Part shown: one piece after another, positions 47,753 to 60,239 of the stretch
Layout of the letters: every line of letters begins with the position of its first letter
How positions within the stretch are numbered: the first letter of the stretch is position 1
Origin: Isoperla grammatica
Lineage: Eukaryota > Arthropoda > Insecta > Plecoptera > Perlodidae
Length of the DNA stretch: 64,000 nt
Assembly (NCBI GenBank): GCA_945910005.1
Contig: OX246743.1
Span: 40,913,461-40,977,460, forward strand
Reading direction: 5' to 3'
Program-made: the position numbers and the translations under genes
Notes under the pieces: generated by a model
The model's database searches: none
What the model was told of the DNA's origin: nothing
Seen by the model: the letters and a program-made list of their open reading frames with translations, nothing else

Positions 47753-50700
47753 TTCTTGGTTATTAAATTCAGAATACATTATGTCCTGTGTAAACAATAC
47801 ATCAACGAAGTAGAGGTTATGATCTGTCAAGTCCCGTACAAAATAAAGCGGCAAATAGAAAGTCTAGAATAAACAACTACTTTGTAGGGCGGGGCTTGTG
47901 GCAAAAGCTATAACAAGCCCCGCCTTGACGCTTAGTTGTTGTATAAACAGCGATATTAAATGACCGCAAATTTTGAATGCGACTTGGATTTTTTTGTATT
48001 TTTTATGGGCCTTAGGTACTATAATTTAATTTTAAGATTGAAAAAAAAAAATGGCCAAGTACCATTGGGTAGCAAAATGCCATTTCATACACATTTTACC
48101 AAACATTCTTCAAGTAGGTAAGTGTTGTGGTGATGTAAAGCAGGAGTAAGGATCAAAACTACTGTTAGAAAGTATTTACAGTGTATATGTAGTACCTTTT
48201 ATTATACACAATATTTTGAGTAATCAGAAGTTCTTTCCAGAATAACATAAAGTGTCAACAGAAATAAAATTAATATCATATTAAACAAACATATACAACA
48301 TACAATAGTTTATACGAGACATTTTGACAAAAATAAAATACACATGTAAGTTAGGAATACAGGTAGTACGGTACAGTATATTTAAGTAGCCTAATGTAGT
48401 ATGATAGAATCCCAAGATCACAATACGTACAATACAATGTCTACACAGCAGCACCAGTTTACTATGAATGCTTCATATAGAAAGTACTTGTTAACTGCAC
48501 ATAGGTTATAGAAGTAGTAGTAGTAGTATATAGTACAATAACTTGGCATTTATGTCTTCACAATGTAAATCAGATCTGTAGCAAAAACAAACATAAATTA
48601 TGACTCCCAGAACCATGAATTTAATTCTCGCAGTCAAAAGCATATTTTGTAGTTTATAAAGTGATAAAATCGTGACGCGAAACACAAACGAGGTTTGTTC
48701 ATCGGTGTTGCCAAAACCCCACCACACTCTCTACTTAGATTTACATTTACAGCTTAACACGTGCTTCACAATGAATAAAAGAAAACATACTTATTAGTTT
48801 TAAAAAGGTTGATACGGTAGCTGGGTAATAATATAATCTGGTTTTATGCGTCATCGTTGGATGAAAGTAAAACATCTTACGGCACTCAAAAATGAGTAAC
48901 ATACAAAAAGTGTAAAAAAATGAAGCAAAAACCGAGAATTATCTTTACACATGCACTAAACGCCTCATTACTGTGGATTATCACGTACTCATTGTCGTTA
49001 CCGTGTTGGCAACATCAATACCTTGAGCCATTGTAGTTTGTGGCAGCAACTGCAAGAAACAATTTCTCACACGATCTTGACGGTAGCACCAACCGTTTAC
49101 ACACCGTCTTAACATAAAACTCCCCGACAAAAATGTGACGGGCTAGACAACACAGATGAACATTACTACAGTACCTTAATGATCTAATACGTAGTTGTTT
49201 GGACGAGTCCATTAGGCAAGACTATCATCTTGTAGTAAAAGTAGCATATCAGTTGACAAGCAGGTTTAAACCGGTTTAAAAGTAAAACATATAAGAAGGA
49301 CTCCACTCATAGTATTATTACATACTGGTACTAAATGATAGAAATGATCCCGTCAAGTGCCACACAGAAGTGTGTGTGTATATTAAATAATATAATAGAA
49401 AATGTGAGTCTACTACTTTTGCATTGTGCCCACTAGTTTTCAACGGTAGTTAAATGCATAACACACCCACAAGAGTGAGAGAAATAAATTAAAAAAATGA
49501 AGTTCAGTATCATACTAATATCATCTTAAGGATAAATGAGTTAAAAAGGTATGTTTTGTTGAGAATAACAACATTCTAAGCTCAGTCGTCTGCGGCCACA
49601 GCATTTGTCCGCGCAATTCCCGTACATACATACTCGTACCAAACATGGATATGATTAGTGGCGGTAAACATTCACTCCTCGTCATTCACTGTCGGTGTCT
49701 CAAAATATTCTGTGTGTTTTCAAACGTCTTCCATGTGTATATGATATATTGGTATCTAGTAATTGATGGTTTCAAAGAGGGCAAAATATCGTGGAAGGCT
49801 CTCTTCGCTTTTTAACGGCTTAGTCGATTGAATTTAATCGCCCCAAGGACGACTTGATAGTACTGAAGAATACTTGCCCCTCAGATAATACGTACTATGT
49901 TCTAGAATATCACTACATACAATTAGTCAAAACATTCGAGTTAATCCTCTTCCGTTGGCTCGTTTCAGTCAATGTTTTGGACGAATCTAGCAGGTACACT
50001 TTTACTCTTCTCGATCTTATCTTGAAAGACTGTCCTTGTAATTTACTACTCAGCCTGTTTTGGGCTAGTAGTGAGATTATTACGAGACTCAAAGTTGATT
50101 TGTTTAATATTTTATTTTTTAACATGTTAAACAATGTCTCAATTAGTATTTATTGGCAGTTTCCTTGTTTTACAACATGGAAATGATTATGTAATATGTA
50201 GTATGGTTCAGGCCTAGGTTGATCAGTCCATTATTATTAAACAAATAACCAAGATCCCAAAATGTTTCTACTTGCATCAAGTTCCACACATAGTATTTGG
50301 CTCCTCATGTAAGGAGGCCAGAAAAGGCTACAGAATTCAGTGAAACTGGGAAAATACAACACAAACAGCACAAAACAATGCCATTAAAGGCAAAGAAACA
50401 AACAAAGCCAATGTGTTCTCTTTTGACAACTCGTAACGATACATGAACAAGAAGACCGGAAAAGTGGCAAGTGCAAAAATAAATGTTAGGGTTTAGTTTT
50501 ACATCACCTCAATTAATATTTAACTATTACTGGCTGAGCTTGATTGCCGACGATAAATCCCCAGGCAATGTGTAGACCTCAAAGGAAAGTTTAAGTGCTA
50601 TTTATGTCCATTTTCCCTCTTTCGATCTCTCTTTTGACCCTTTTTTAATAGACCTATATTGCGGTTCACACAATAAAACATATTCACAACTGACAAGAAA

Positions 50701-52214
50701 TATTACGACACCGTTATAATTATAGGCCTAGTTGAGCTCGTACAATACGACCATCTCCAAAACAGTCGGAGAAAATCTGGAATAAAGTTTCATATGATGA
50801 CTGATTACATTTTAGTTCTTTGGAGCACGTTAATGCCTAATGCGGTGGTTTAGGGTATGCATCTCAATAGTTTTCAGCAACACAACAGAAACGATAATTG
50901 ACTGAATATATTCTGAATACAAAGCTTTCAACTTACATCATTCAATCGTACTCCTGTGGTGACTGGCGACCGACTGGGCGATTTATTACCGACAAAGTGA
51001 TGTGCATTAAAAACGAGTCTAGGTCGTCCCACCCATTTCCGTAAACGCAAACGATGCCAACGAAGCTATACTCCGAGGCACCACTAAAGTAGCAAACGTA
51101 CAAACTAAATAATAAAACGTGTCTGCCGTTATTATTAACAAGCTAGGCCTAGACACCACTACAGATCAACGTTATTTGTCCACGCACCAAAAGCACGGCA
51201 GGTTAAGCTGTGGAAACGCTGGCTCCCAGTAACAGTGGAGCGAGCAACCATCCAGTACTAAGCCATTAGAGCAATGTGCCATACCCATGAACATACCGTA
51301 TTGTACCCAAAAGAGTTCATGCTGAAAGATATTACTCAAGTAGAATTATGAATACATATTAATAAACACAACATCAAAAGAATTTAGTAACTGATACTAC
51401 AAAATAAAGAATTTAGTAACTGATAATACAAAATATCCTCACCCAAATCCAAATGACAGAACAACTTTGTCCAGCAGCTTATAGACCTACCTATTTCAGA
51501 ATCTCAATTTCATGTATTTATCCGTGACAAAAGTGATGGTATAATAATGGATTTTAACACTCGACGCATAGCCAAATATTAACGCAACAATGGCGGACCC
51601 ATGTTAGGACCAATACGGTAGGAACTAGGGATCGCACTAGATATACACTTTGAACTCTTGTATCCGCATTTGTTTAAGTAGAATTGGATACCTTTTCTAC
51701 AGCAAATATTGCAAACAATCTTTAATTTATAACTTACTTTATGCCCATTTGATATATCAATATTAATCCTTACCGTCTCATCACTCTCCATCCATCTATA
51801 TGTATATATATTCACATTGTGCCAGCACATTGTTCTTCTACCAGGACTTAACAAATCCGATCGTCCATACAAGCGTCAGTCACGTACGTTGAACTCAATA
51901 AACACTCGTACGTTCACGGACGCAAAACAGATTGCGCCACCGCTCGGCGGCCCGTAAAAAAATAAAAATATATTCGGGCTCGAAAGTTTCACGTTCGGAA
52001 CCAGATCCAGCAGCTGGCTCGCATATCAGAAACTGCCACGTAGATTACGAACGGCGAAAGCACCGATGTTCCGTCAGCTTCGCACGGTTAACACGATCGA
52101 TAATGGCGTGCACACGTCGCTTCACAGTTCCGCTCGGGCCGAGCTACACTCTCTCCTCCTCCGAGTCCAGATTCCCACCGACACACGCGACACTTACATC
52201 AGACGATGCACCGG
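47753..52214. other. Intergenic DNA between PMS2 and RNF144, no gene seen
   Basis: The right end is the 3' flank of the RNF144-type gene; the left end holds the PMS2 promoter. A GC-box palindrome lies at 47888-47924. The rest is AT-rich with short, uninformative frames. Confidence 0.45.
47888..47924. promoter_or_regulatory. GC-box palindrome upstream of PMS2
   Basis: GGCGGGGCTTGT (47888-47899) and its exact reverse complement ACAAGCCCCGCC (47913-47924) flank a 13-nt spacer, ~140 bp upstream of the PMS2 ATG. Each arm contains GGGCGGGGC or its complement, the consensus of Sp/KLF-type sites. It could also be a tiny inverted-repeat remnant. Confidence 0.5.
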
Positions 52215-52290
52215 CTACGTGCTCTCCTCTTCAGAGTCCAGCTTCCCACCGCCCCCCGAACACACGCGACACTTACAGCACACGATGCAC
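52141..52290 (-). repeat. Tandem partial duplication of the RNF144 3' coding end
   Basis: Sequence just after the RNF144 stop codon (52141-52212) repeats the last ~70 bp of the coding exon (52213-52290). Both carry TGTAAGTGTCGCGTGTGT and GGACTC(T/G)GA(A/G)GAGGAGAG. The downstream copy has lost the frame and is presumably 3' UTR. Confidence 0.85.
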
Positions 52291-55200
52291 GGCGCCGCGA
52301 GCAGCAACAGTGGCGAGGCGACCAATAGGAGGATGCCGAAGCCGGCGAATATGCCGATGACCTGCGTCCGATGCCAGATGACGGACGCGCGAGAGTGGCC
52401 CAGCTTGTTCTTGCACGGACCCTTGTCGTAGTGCCGCAGCAAGAAGTCGTCCTGCGGACACGCGATTCACTCGTTTAATGTCTGTCCTAGTTAGTTATGA
52501 AACTGATTACATTCAATAGAACTATCGGCTACAAGTAATAATGAAAACGTCATAAACTCGCAAGAATAACAAAACAAAGTACAGTAGCCTACTATTAGAA
52601 AAATAACAAGAAAAATAAGAATTAAAAGAAAACAATGCTGTACAGGGTGATAATAATGATGTTGTCAGGGAAGTGAAGTGAAGGAAGTGAAGTGACATTA
52701 GGTTTTCAGGACAGAGCACATCTCCTCAGCTGTGCTGCACTTAAATCTGACATTGACGCCCTGCCAAATAACCTGAGCGGGCCAGAGAAGGAAGCACATA
52801 TTTACTGGATAGCTAGGAAGAAAAATGATTGAAAAATCAAACTTTCGGCATAAGATAAAAAAAAAAAAAAAAAAAAGGAAGTGAATAGAATATGACTAAA
52901 AATATCTCTGTATTCTGATGGTAACAAAAAGAACTAGATCACAGACGGGGAAATTTCTTTTAGGTGATGTTTAGCCGTTAATTGTTGAATAATTCAACTG
53001 TTAAAGAACTACAATAGCACAGTTAGAGCACCGTGCAGTGTGGCATCAAGACTCGCATGAACGGGGACTTACGTCGAGCGACGCCAGGCAGTACCAGCAG
53101 AAGACGTGCTTGCAGCGTTTGCACATCATCTGGGCGCATCCCTCATCCTTCTCGATGGGCACGTTGCACATCGGGCAGCACTTGATGAGGTCGTTGTCGA
53201 ACGGAATGCCGGGCTCCTTGGTAAGCTGCTGCGTCAGCCGCGTGTTCTCCTCGCAGGTGATACCGCCTGGAATTATTAGCATTAAATAGGGCGCTTGGTA
53301 TTGTGCACAGACAGGACACCTGAATATTGAAGCCTGTCATTACGAAACATACATAATATAGGCTACATAGATACAAACATAATAAAGTCAATAGATTACA
53401 ATTTTAATTTTACCCTATGTTTCGGAACTTTTCGGTAATTTACTGCATAGGTCATTTTATTCATCTCGTGGCAGGGGATAGAGCGAATAAAACGTTTAAA
53501 CGCGAGTTTTAAAAACGGTTAAACGTTTAGGCTATTAAACGTATTTGCCCATCCCTAATGTACACCTAACTTTAGCTAGAAATTTTATTGTTTAGATTTC
53601 TGACATGTTAACATGTAAGCATTACCTATTGTAAGTTTTTGACAAATCTGATATCAATGTATCGCATAGATCAATAGATGCTAATAAATACAATACAATA
53701 CAATACAATTTACAGCAGTACAAATACTTACATGTACTCAAATACATTACTCTCTCAAACAATAAAATAGAACTACATACAAAGAAGTAGGCGAGTGAAA
53801 CTCATTACGGCTATAAGTAAAGAGTCCTCAATGCTTCTCTTGAATGTCTGTCACTTTGCACTACAGCCGGTTCAGTGCGCTCAAGTGTGAAGGTTAAACG
53901 TTTAAACAAGTAGTGGTGGGACAGAGGTTATTAAACGACTTGACGTGTCGAGGGAGGGAGGGGTGTACACGAGCACAAAGGCGAACGCTCACCGTGCCAC
54001 GGGTGTTTGCAGTTGGAGCAGAAGTCCGACGCGCAGGTGGGGCAGTGGACGTTCTGTGGCAGGCAGCGCTCTCCGGTGGGGCAGATGTTGACTATGGTCT
54101 CGCAGCCGGCCTTTGGACACCACAGCCGACTCACGTCCATGTCCACCTCTGCAACAACGTACCGGTAAGTACTTAGCCTCGCATCAGGAAAACACAAACA
54201 AAATTAACTTTAATTAGTTTCTCCTAGAGAACCCTTTCTACAGTCTACACGACTTCTTCTTGATGTAGATACAGGGTACAGGGAGTTATTTCTGTGCACA
54301 TTAGATTCTAAGTTTACGACTGGTTAGGTGGAAGAACAATTTTTTATAATAATGAACCTCATCATTTTTGTGTTTGTATTGTATTGCAACCTACAACAAA
54401 ATAAAGACCAATTGTATTTTATCGTGTTATACTGACTCGTGGTATTCTGCAGATCTATGTGTCTCAAGGACATTTCAAGGCTGTTTATCATTGGTGCACT
54501 CATCATCTTTAAATGACGGAGCTACTGTACAACATGTGGGCGTTGTCTCACAGCAAACATGACTGTATATTACATTGTGTACCGCAACAGTCTTCACTTC
54601 AGGTAAGCTGTTGGGTCTAACCTTCTACCAATCATATTGCATACATTATAAAAAGATGTTTATAAGAAATAACGCACTAATATCGAAAAGCCAAGCCAAA
54701 ATATTATGAGACATAAAGCCAAATAAATGTAAATACAGTGCTAAGTATTAATCAAAACTGGTTTAAATATACCCATCACCTACTCAACGTAAGTATTACC
54801 GTATTCACCTGAATTTAAGACTATAATTATTTCCAATTTTTATAGTTTAAATATCGGGGGTCGTCTTAAATTCGCGTAAGAACATGAATACGAGTTTTTC
54901 CAGTTTTAAATTTTTGAAAGTAGGGGGTCGTCTTAAATTCGAGGTCGTCTTCCGTCGGGTAAATACGGTAGAAACGGTACTTAAAACAAACATAGGTTAT
55001 ACAGTACAAACAACCATCCCCGATACGGCGTGAGCGACAACTCACCTCTGTTGAGACGATATCGTTTGTACTTCTCCATGAAGGAGTCGCCGACTAGTAT
55101 TTGCACCTCGGCCAGCGAGACGACGCCCTGGCGAGCGCACTGAGCGTCCGGGCAGGATATGTCGTAGGCGCCCTCCTGTATCTCAAACTGGACGTAGCAC

Positions 55201-57630
55201 TTCATGCACTGCAACAACACACGCGACCCGCAGCCTTTAGATCAATCACTCAATCTCCAATCGAGTTGCTTTATTTCCTCTTCAAATAACAAGTTCAATT
55301 GAATTAAAAGATGGAAACATAGTAGAACAGGTAAAACGTTATATAAAACCTAGTTGTTGGACTATACACTGTTCCTTGTCAAGATAAAAAAATTAAAAAC
55401 CGCAATATTTCGAGCCCTGATCAGAGCTCTTTGACGGCTTTTCGCCGGTCGAAGAGCTCTGATAGGGCTCGAAATATTGCGGTTTTTAATTTTTTGATCT
55501 TGACAAGGAACAGTGTATAGTCCAACTACTAGGTTTTATATAAGTTCAATTGAATGATATCAAAATCTCCCTCCTGCAGAACATAGCTACGCTGAACTCC
55601 CTTTCTAATATTTTATTCACAGTATTTTATTTTATAATTCAAGGAGATTTGGAGTTTGTGATTTGAATAGTAGGCCTACCGGCAAAAATCGTGCCAGCCG
55701 CGGCGGTTAGACGAGGGGCGCAAGTAAATATTTTAGTAGATAGTTAAATGATGACATGGAAAGACTTTACGGGAATAAGGAAATCTATATAGGCTACCTC
55801 CTAATGATTAATTCTATGTTGATTGAGAGATGAATGGTGATATCAAATAAGTGATCTTTGAGAAGATTTTACTATAATGATAGTGTACCTACATATTCTT
55901 ATTTATAGTAAAGGCTATAATACAAATTAAAGGTAATTTCAATGTCAAGCAATGGATAGCCAATTTGGAATTTTCGGATTTAAAGTCTTCTTCTTCTTTT
56001 CCGATGCCCGCATTTTTGGCTTACTGGGCCATCAAGCATTTTCTGGTTTTCCAGTGGAGACAGGCTTCCTAAAGTGAATCTTGACTTCCTGCAGAAGCTC
56101 ATTCAAAATCTGATACCCAGCTACTCCTGTTAGTAAATTGACATTTGTTGCTGTTTTCATTCCGGCTAGCTCAACACCCAAACTTGGGAGCAAAGTGCAA
56201 GCGAGGTTATCGTCAGTCGTAAAAGCGAATGCTCGGATTGAGTCCTACTAACGGCTCTCGGAGATTCCTATCTGACTACAAAAACACCGAAACGTACGTA
56301 GTTAGTCACCTGAAGAGGGCACATCAGGTTAAGCTGGTGTGCACCTTATAAAAGATATTTCTACGAAAAATAATTTAAAAATATTATTATTGTGTTATAT
56401 CTGTGGGAAGACTGAAAAGAGTGGAATAAATTGGAGGAGAGGCAGATAAAGAGGATGAAGAAGAAACGCCAAATCTGACAAGCTCAGTATCTACAAGTTC
56501 CATGTCCTAGATAACGGTGGTCCCAACTAGTGATGACATCGGGTACCCGGAAACCGGTTCCGACTTTTCACACCGGTTCTGTGTAACTATATATCAGCAT
56601 CTTCTTCTTTTCTCACTCACAGTCAGCTATATACTATAGGCCTCTCATTAGCAGATCGCACAATAGGCCACGCGTGTTCAAGGACGCACGCATTGTTCCA
56701 GCTTTGAAGAATTATAATAAATATCACTTTTGACCTGCTGATTGTAAATTGTAGCTTAAAAAAAAAAAAAAAAGCGGAATAATTAAGATTACTTGGACCA
56801 ACTTTTTCCCGCTCCGGGACCGGTTCCGGAGCAGAGGAACCGGTACGAAATTTTTGAACTCGATGTCATCACTAGTCCCAACACAGCAGGATGAAAGTGC
56901 TCACGTCACGGCAGAAGGTGCAGCCACAGTGCGCGATGCTGGAGGTCTCCTTGACGGGCACCTCGCCCAGGCACAGTTTGCAGAGCACGGGCGGAACGGG
57001 CTCGAAGCCACCGCCCGCGGCGTCCAGGGAGTATCGAGAGGACGACGCCAGCGAGAGGAGGCTGCTACACCGCGAGCACACGCGCGTCAGCGAGCCCGCC
57101 GACGAGCGCAGCCGGTTGACGGGTCGCAGCGGCTCCGACAGGGGGGGCGGACGCAGCAGGGGCACGCTCAGCGAGTAGCTCGTCTCGCTCTGCAGCGACA
57201 GTCTGCTGCCGCCCGCCTCGCGAAGGGTCGGCATGGAGGGGGTGGACATCTGCCGGTCGGCGGCCAGCAGGGGGCGCGTGGGGGTGGCGGACGGACCGGG
57301 GGCGGCAGACGACCTCCTCTGGACCAGCGCCTTGAGTCCCGGCATCGAGTCTACCCAGCGACCCTTCATCACATCGGACCGCTCGTCCTCGTCCAGGGCG
57401 CGGTAACCCTCCCACGAGCGGCAGGCTCGGCGACGCCCCCTCGGCTTGGGGCGGGGGCGGGGGGGCGTGGCCTCCGAGGGGGGCGGGACCTCGCGGGGAT
57501 CCTCGGCGATCGTGTCGCAACCGCCCCACGACCAGCGGACGCGCTGGCGGCGTTCTCGCGGGGGACGGTGGACGGGGGTGGGGGGGGCGGGACTAGCGGG
57601 GGGGTGGCTGGCGGGCTGGGGGCCCGTCAT
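52215..57630 (-). CDS. RNF144A: RNF144-type RBR E3 ubiquitin ligase with C-terminal membrane anchor (5 coding exons, 491 aa)
   Basis: Coding exons on the minus strand are 57630-56905, 55208-55046, 54148-53993, 53266-53073 and 52451-52215; all phases agree. RING1 starts at C217-K-L-C220 and continues through C240 into CMKC at the next exon. The IBR is in exon 3 (WCPKAGCE...[15 protein letters not shown]). RING2 reads [21 protein letters not shown], with C392 the expected thioester cysteine. A transmembrane segment at about 444-468 ([19 protein letters not shown]) ends in Cys-rich CCKCRVC. RBR ligases take ubiquitin from an E2 onto the RING2 cysteine before the substrate. Order and tail match RNF144A/B; I cannot separate A from B. 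The first ~200 residues, Pro/Arg/Ser-rich, are absent from human RNF144A (292 aa). The start is supported by an in-frame TAG upstream within the exon. Confidence 0.93.
52660..52876 (+). mobile_element. LINE 3' end relic with poly(A), in RNF144 intron 4
   Basis: The plus strand encodes the end of a LINE reading frame, [20 protein letters not shown] then [12 protein letters not shown] and stop (52731-52832), followed by a poly(A) run (52857-52876). The same C-terminus occurs at 58813-58949. The copy is truncated at its 5' side and lies antisense to the host gene. Confidence 0.75.
55306..55541 (+). mobile_element. Hairpin-plus-tail element, full copy, in RNF144 intron 1
   Basis: A ~35-bp tail (TAAAAGATGGAAACATAG...) precedes a 201-bp foldback (55341-55541) whose arms start ATATAAAACCTAGTTGTTGG. 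The loop side contains inner arms ACCGCAATATTTCGAGCCCT and complement, and TCGCCGG. The 14-bp direct repeats AAGTTCAATTGAAT flank the element on both sides. It is the same family as the copy at 37589-37736. Confidence 0.8.
55985..56105 (+). mobile_element. Probable LINE 3' UTR fragment
   Basis: A (TTC)n tract followed by GATGCCCGCATTTTTGGCTT...GCCATCA resembles the 3' UTR of the LINE in the PMS2 intron (40575-40640: CTTCTTC...ATGCCCACATTTGGCT...GCCATCA). It is only a short, diverged fragment. Confidence 0.45.
56528..56874. mobile_element. 347-bp hAT-like MITE next to the RNF144 exon-1 donor
   Basis: Inverted ends TAGTGATGACATCG are flanked by perfect 8-bp direct repeats GTCCCAAC (56520-56527 and 56875-56882). 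Sub-terminal GGTACCCGGAAACCGGTTCC and CGGTTCCGGAGC-type motifs are also oppositely oriented. The right end lies ~22 bp from the splice donor of the first RNF144 coding exon. It has no coding frame. Confidence 0.9.
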
Positions 57631-58206
57631 GGCTGCACGCTATCGTGCGCTGACTCTCCTGAAAGCAAACAAGTAGCGTCAGCTCACGAGCTCCGTCAGG
57701 GCAGAGGGATAGTCCTCCGGTAGAACTCCCCTAACTCTCTTTGCTCTACCTAATTTTGTTGCTGCCAGAATTAATATTCAAAGTGCATTCACAAAATGTT
57801 GGCCAATTGCTAGTTGTGCTGGCTATGCATCCTCATATAAAATTAATTGAACGGATCGTTTAGCTTCAAGTACTACTGCTATTCCACACTAAGGGTGAGA
57901 AAGTATTAATTAACCCGCTGTTCAAAATACTGGGGCTATGTCCCTAGGTGGTCATTGAGAACAAAATGAAAACAAAATTGTACACATATATTATTTCTTA
58001 AACCAACTGCACTCAATGATATGTGTACATCTAAAAGTTAAAAATAATAAAGGCTATGGTATTGTAACACAGACATGAGTGTGGATATTCAGACCAACTT
58101 ATTGATGATAATATGTACTTGTTACAATGTCTGGTAGGCGGGCCTAGGGGTAAAGCTTATGAGGTGCTCACCAGAACTGTAGCCAGTAAGTACACATTGT
58201 ACTCAC

Positions 58207-58270
58207 CATGGTGACGAGTGCTGTGCGGTGACGAGGGCTGGACGGTCGCTGGTACGGCGTAGTGCATCAA
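58207..58270 (-). promoter_or_regulatory. Probable 5' UTR exon of the RNF144-type gene with a uORF
   Basis: A donor ACCATG|GTGAGT lies at 58207, and an acceptor TTTCAG|GAGAG at 57658 starts the coding exon 28 nt before its ATG. Splicing them gives an upstream ORF from ATG 58267 of ~30 codons, whose TGA (57629-57627) overlaps the main ATG as ATGA. The upper boundary of this exon is unknown. Translation of the uORF is inferred only. Confidence 0.5.
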
Positions 58271-58812
58271 ACTAAATAAAGCAAAGGAAACGGAGGTGCA
58301 TCAGGCTACGGCAAGCAAGCGGTGTAAGTAACCTACTTTATAACGACAAGGTCTCGTGTTCGTTCTAGAAGTCTTGACGTCTTTCATCGCACGTATATCT
58401 AGATTTGCTTGAATGCAATCAAAATGCTTTCGTTTTAAAGCCTGAAAGAAGATGCTCTAAGGTGATCCTATTTTCTACATAATTTGTGTAACTAACAGGA
58501 CAAAATTTTGATATAGTGTCATAATATTCTAGCATGTTCAGTTTGGCAACTAGAAACTTCAGATAAGACCTAGTACCAAACTGACAAAAATAATCAATGC
58601 AAAAAAGTGACTTATCAAGCATTATTGATTGCAATTAAATAATAAATAATTTTAAAAAGTTGTGAATTGACGTCAAGCATTCATATAAATGCGAGTTGTC
58701 TTTCAGCCTGCCAGATTTGGACCAGTGTGGCCAACAAGTACAGGCAAATTGAAGCTAGTTGTAAGCTAAACCGTAAAAAAAACTAATTATTCCCAAACCG
58801 GAATTTAGAAGA

Positions 58813-58949
58813 TGCGCCGCCCTCAAGAAGGATATTGACTCCCTGCCTGAAAAAATGAGCAGGACAGAAAAGGAGGCAGTCTTGTATTGGATAGCAAGAA
58901 AGAAGAATGGCTGAAGAGGCCAACTCTGCACAGGTAAAAAAAAAAAAAA
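58813..58949 (+). mobile_element. LINE 3' end relic with poly(A)
   Basis: The plus strand encodes CAALKKDIDSLPEKMSRTEK then [12 protein letters not shown] and stop (58813-58914), followed by a poly(A) run at 58936-58949. It matches the relic in RNF144 intron 4 (52731-52876) over ~33 residues, so the two are 5'-truncated copies of one LINE family. Confidence 0.75.
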
Positions 58950-60239
58950 TTAAATAAGAATGATCTAATTTTCACATGCTGGTAGGCCTACTTTATGCCA
59001 TCATATTGCCATTCTTTTTTCATGATAACAGATGTTTTGTGCCATGCACACGTACAACCACATCTAGACTGCGATAGAATTAACAGGTAACGTTTTGGCT
59101 TTTCACTAGTTTGTGAACTCGTTACTTAAGCTCAGTCTCCTGGACATCGAGAGGCATACAATCTTGTACAGTATTAATTAGTACAATAAACAATATAAGG
59201 AAAGGATACCTATGTTATCTTAAATAAATTTAGAACTCGTCAATGATTTTCTGTTTGTTTGACTAGGCCTATTTTACAAGCTGACCACTATGTGTCTGGT
59301 GTCTTTAGGACTAGGACTAGGCCTATATTATGTAAGCCTATACAAGACAGATGTAATGCCAAAATAAAGTACAAAGCCAGAGCCTACAAGTCAAACAAAT
59401 AATGCCCTACAGCATTATTCATGATTTATAGCCTAGGCCTAGACCTAATAGTAGGCTTCATTAGAATTTCATACTACCGGTAGGGCCTACGGTATAAATA
59501 AATTAGCGTTTATGCGTTAACACCTCTTAGGCCTACCTAAGAACTATAGACGGCGGTGAACAGAATTGGAAACCACTCACTCTTTCATTGATGATCTTTC
59601 TTTGTAGACCATCTACTTTGTGCACTTACTAACAAAATAAAAAAGAATCAAAAGTGTTTGAATTTATGTTACCATAGGCCTATATGGCAATTGATGATAT
59701 CCATTGATTGCATTAGACCTACTAGTAGTGTGCACTGATTGTGTGCAACATGCGTGCAATGCATTCCGTTTGAGTTACGAATACGAACCAGAGAAATACT
59801 GATCAGCACTTTACATCGGGCACTTGTGTATTTGGTGCGGTTAGAGCATGAGGAATATACCAAGTAGGCCTAATGAATCATTGATCAGCTCAGTTAAATG
59901 GCTAATTTTTGTTTGTTTAATTAAATGCTTATCAGTTACTTTCTACTAACTAGGGGTGCTTATGACAACATGATCGGAGTAACTCCAATCCTAAAATGGT
60001 TTACGCTATGGTAACCTAAACCTGATCCATCTCGCTACGTTCGTGAAAATGATCCGCGAAGAGATATGTTTTCTGTTCCAAGGTTACTTCTATCCAGACA
60101 GAATATTTGCGACAACACAAATCAATAACACAAAGTTTAGGACAATATATGGGCAATGTGAAAACACCTGTCTATGGGAATGAAATGCATATCATTTTAT
60201 GATTAGTACAATAAGTCAGTAAAAACTAAAAAGTCAGCT

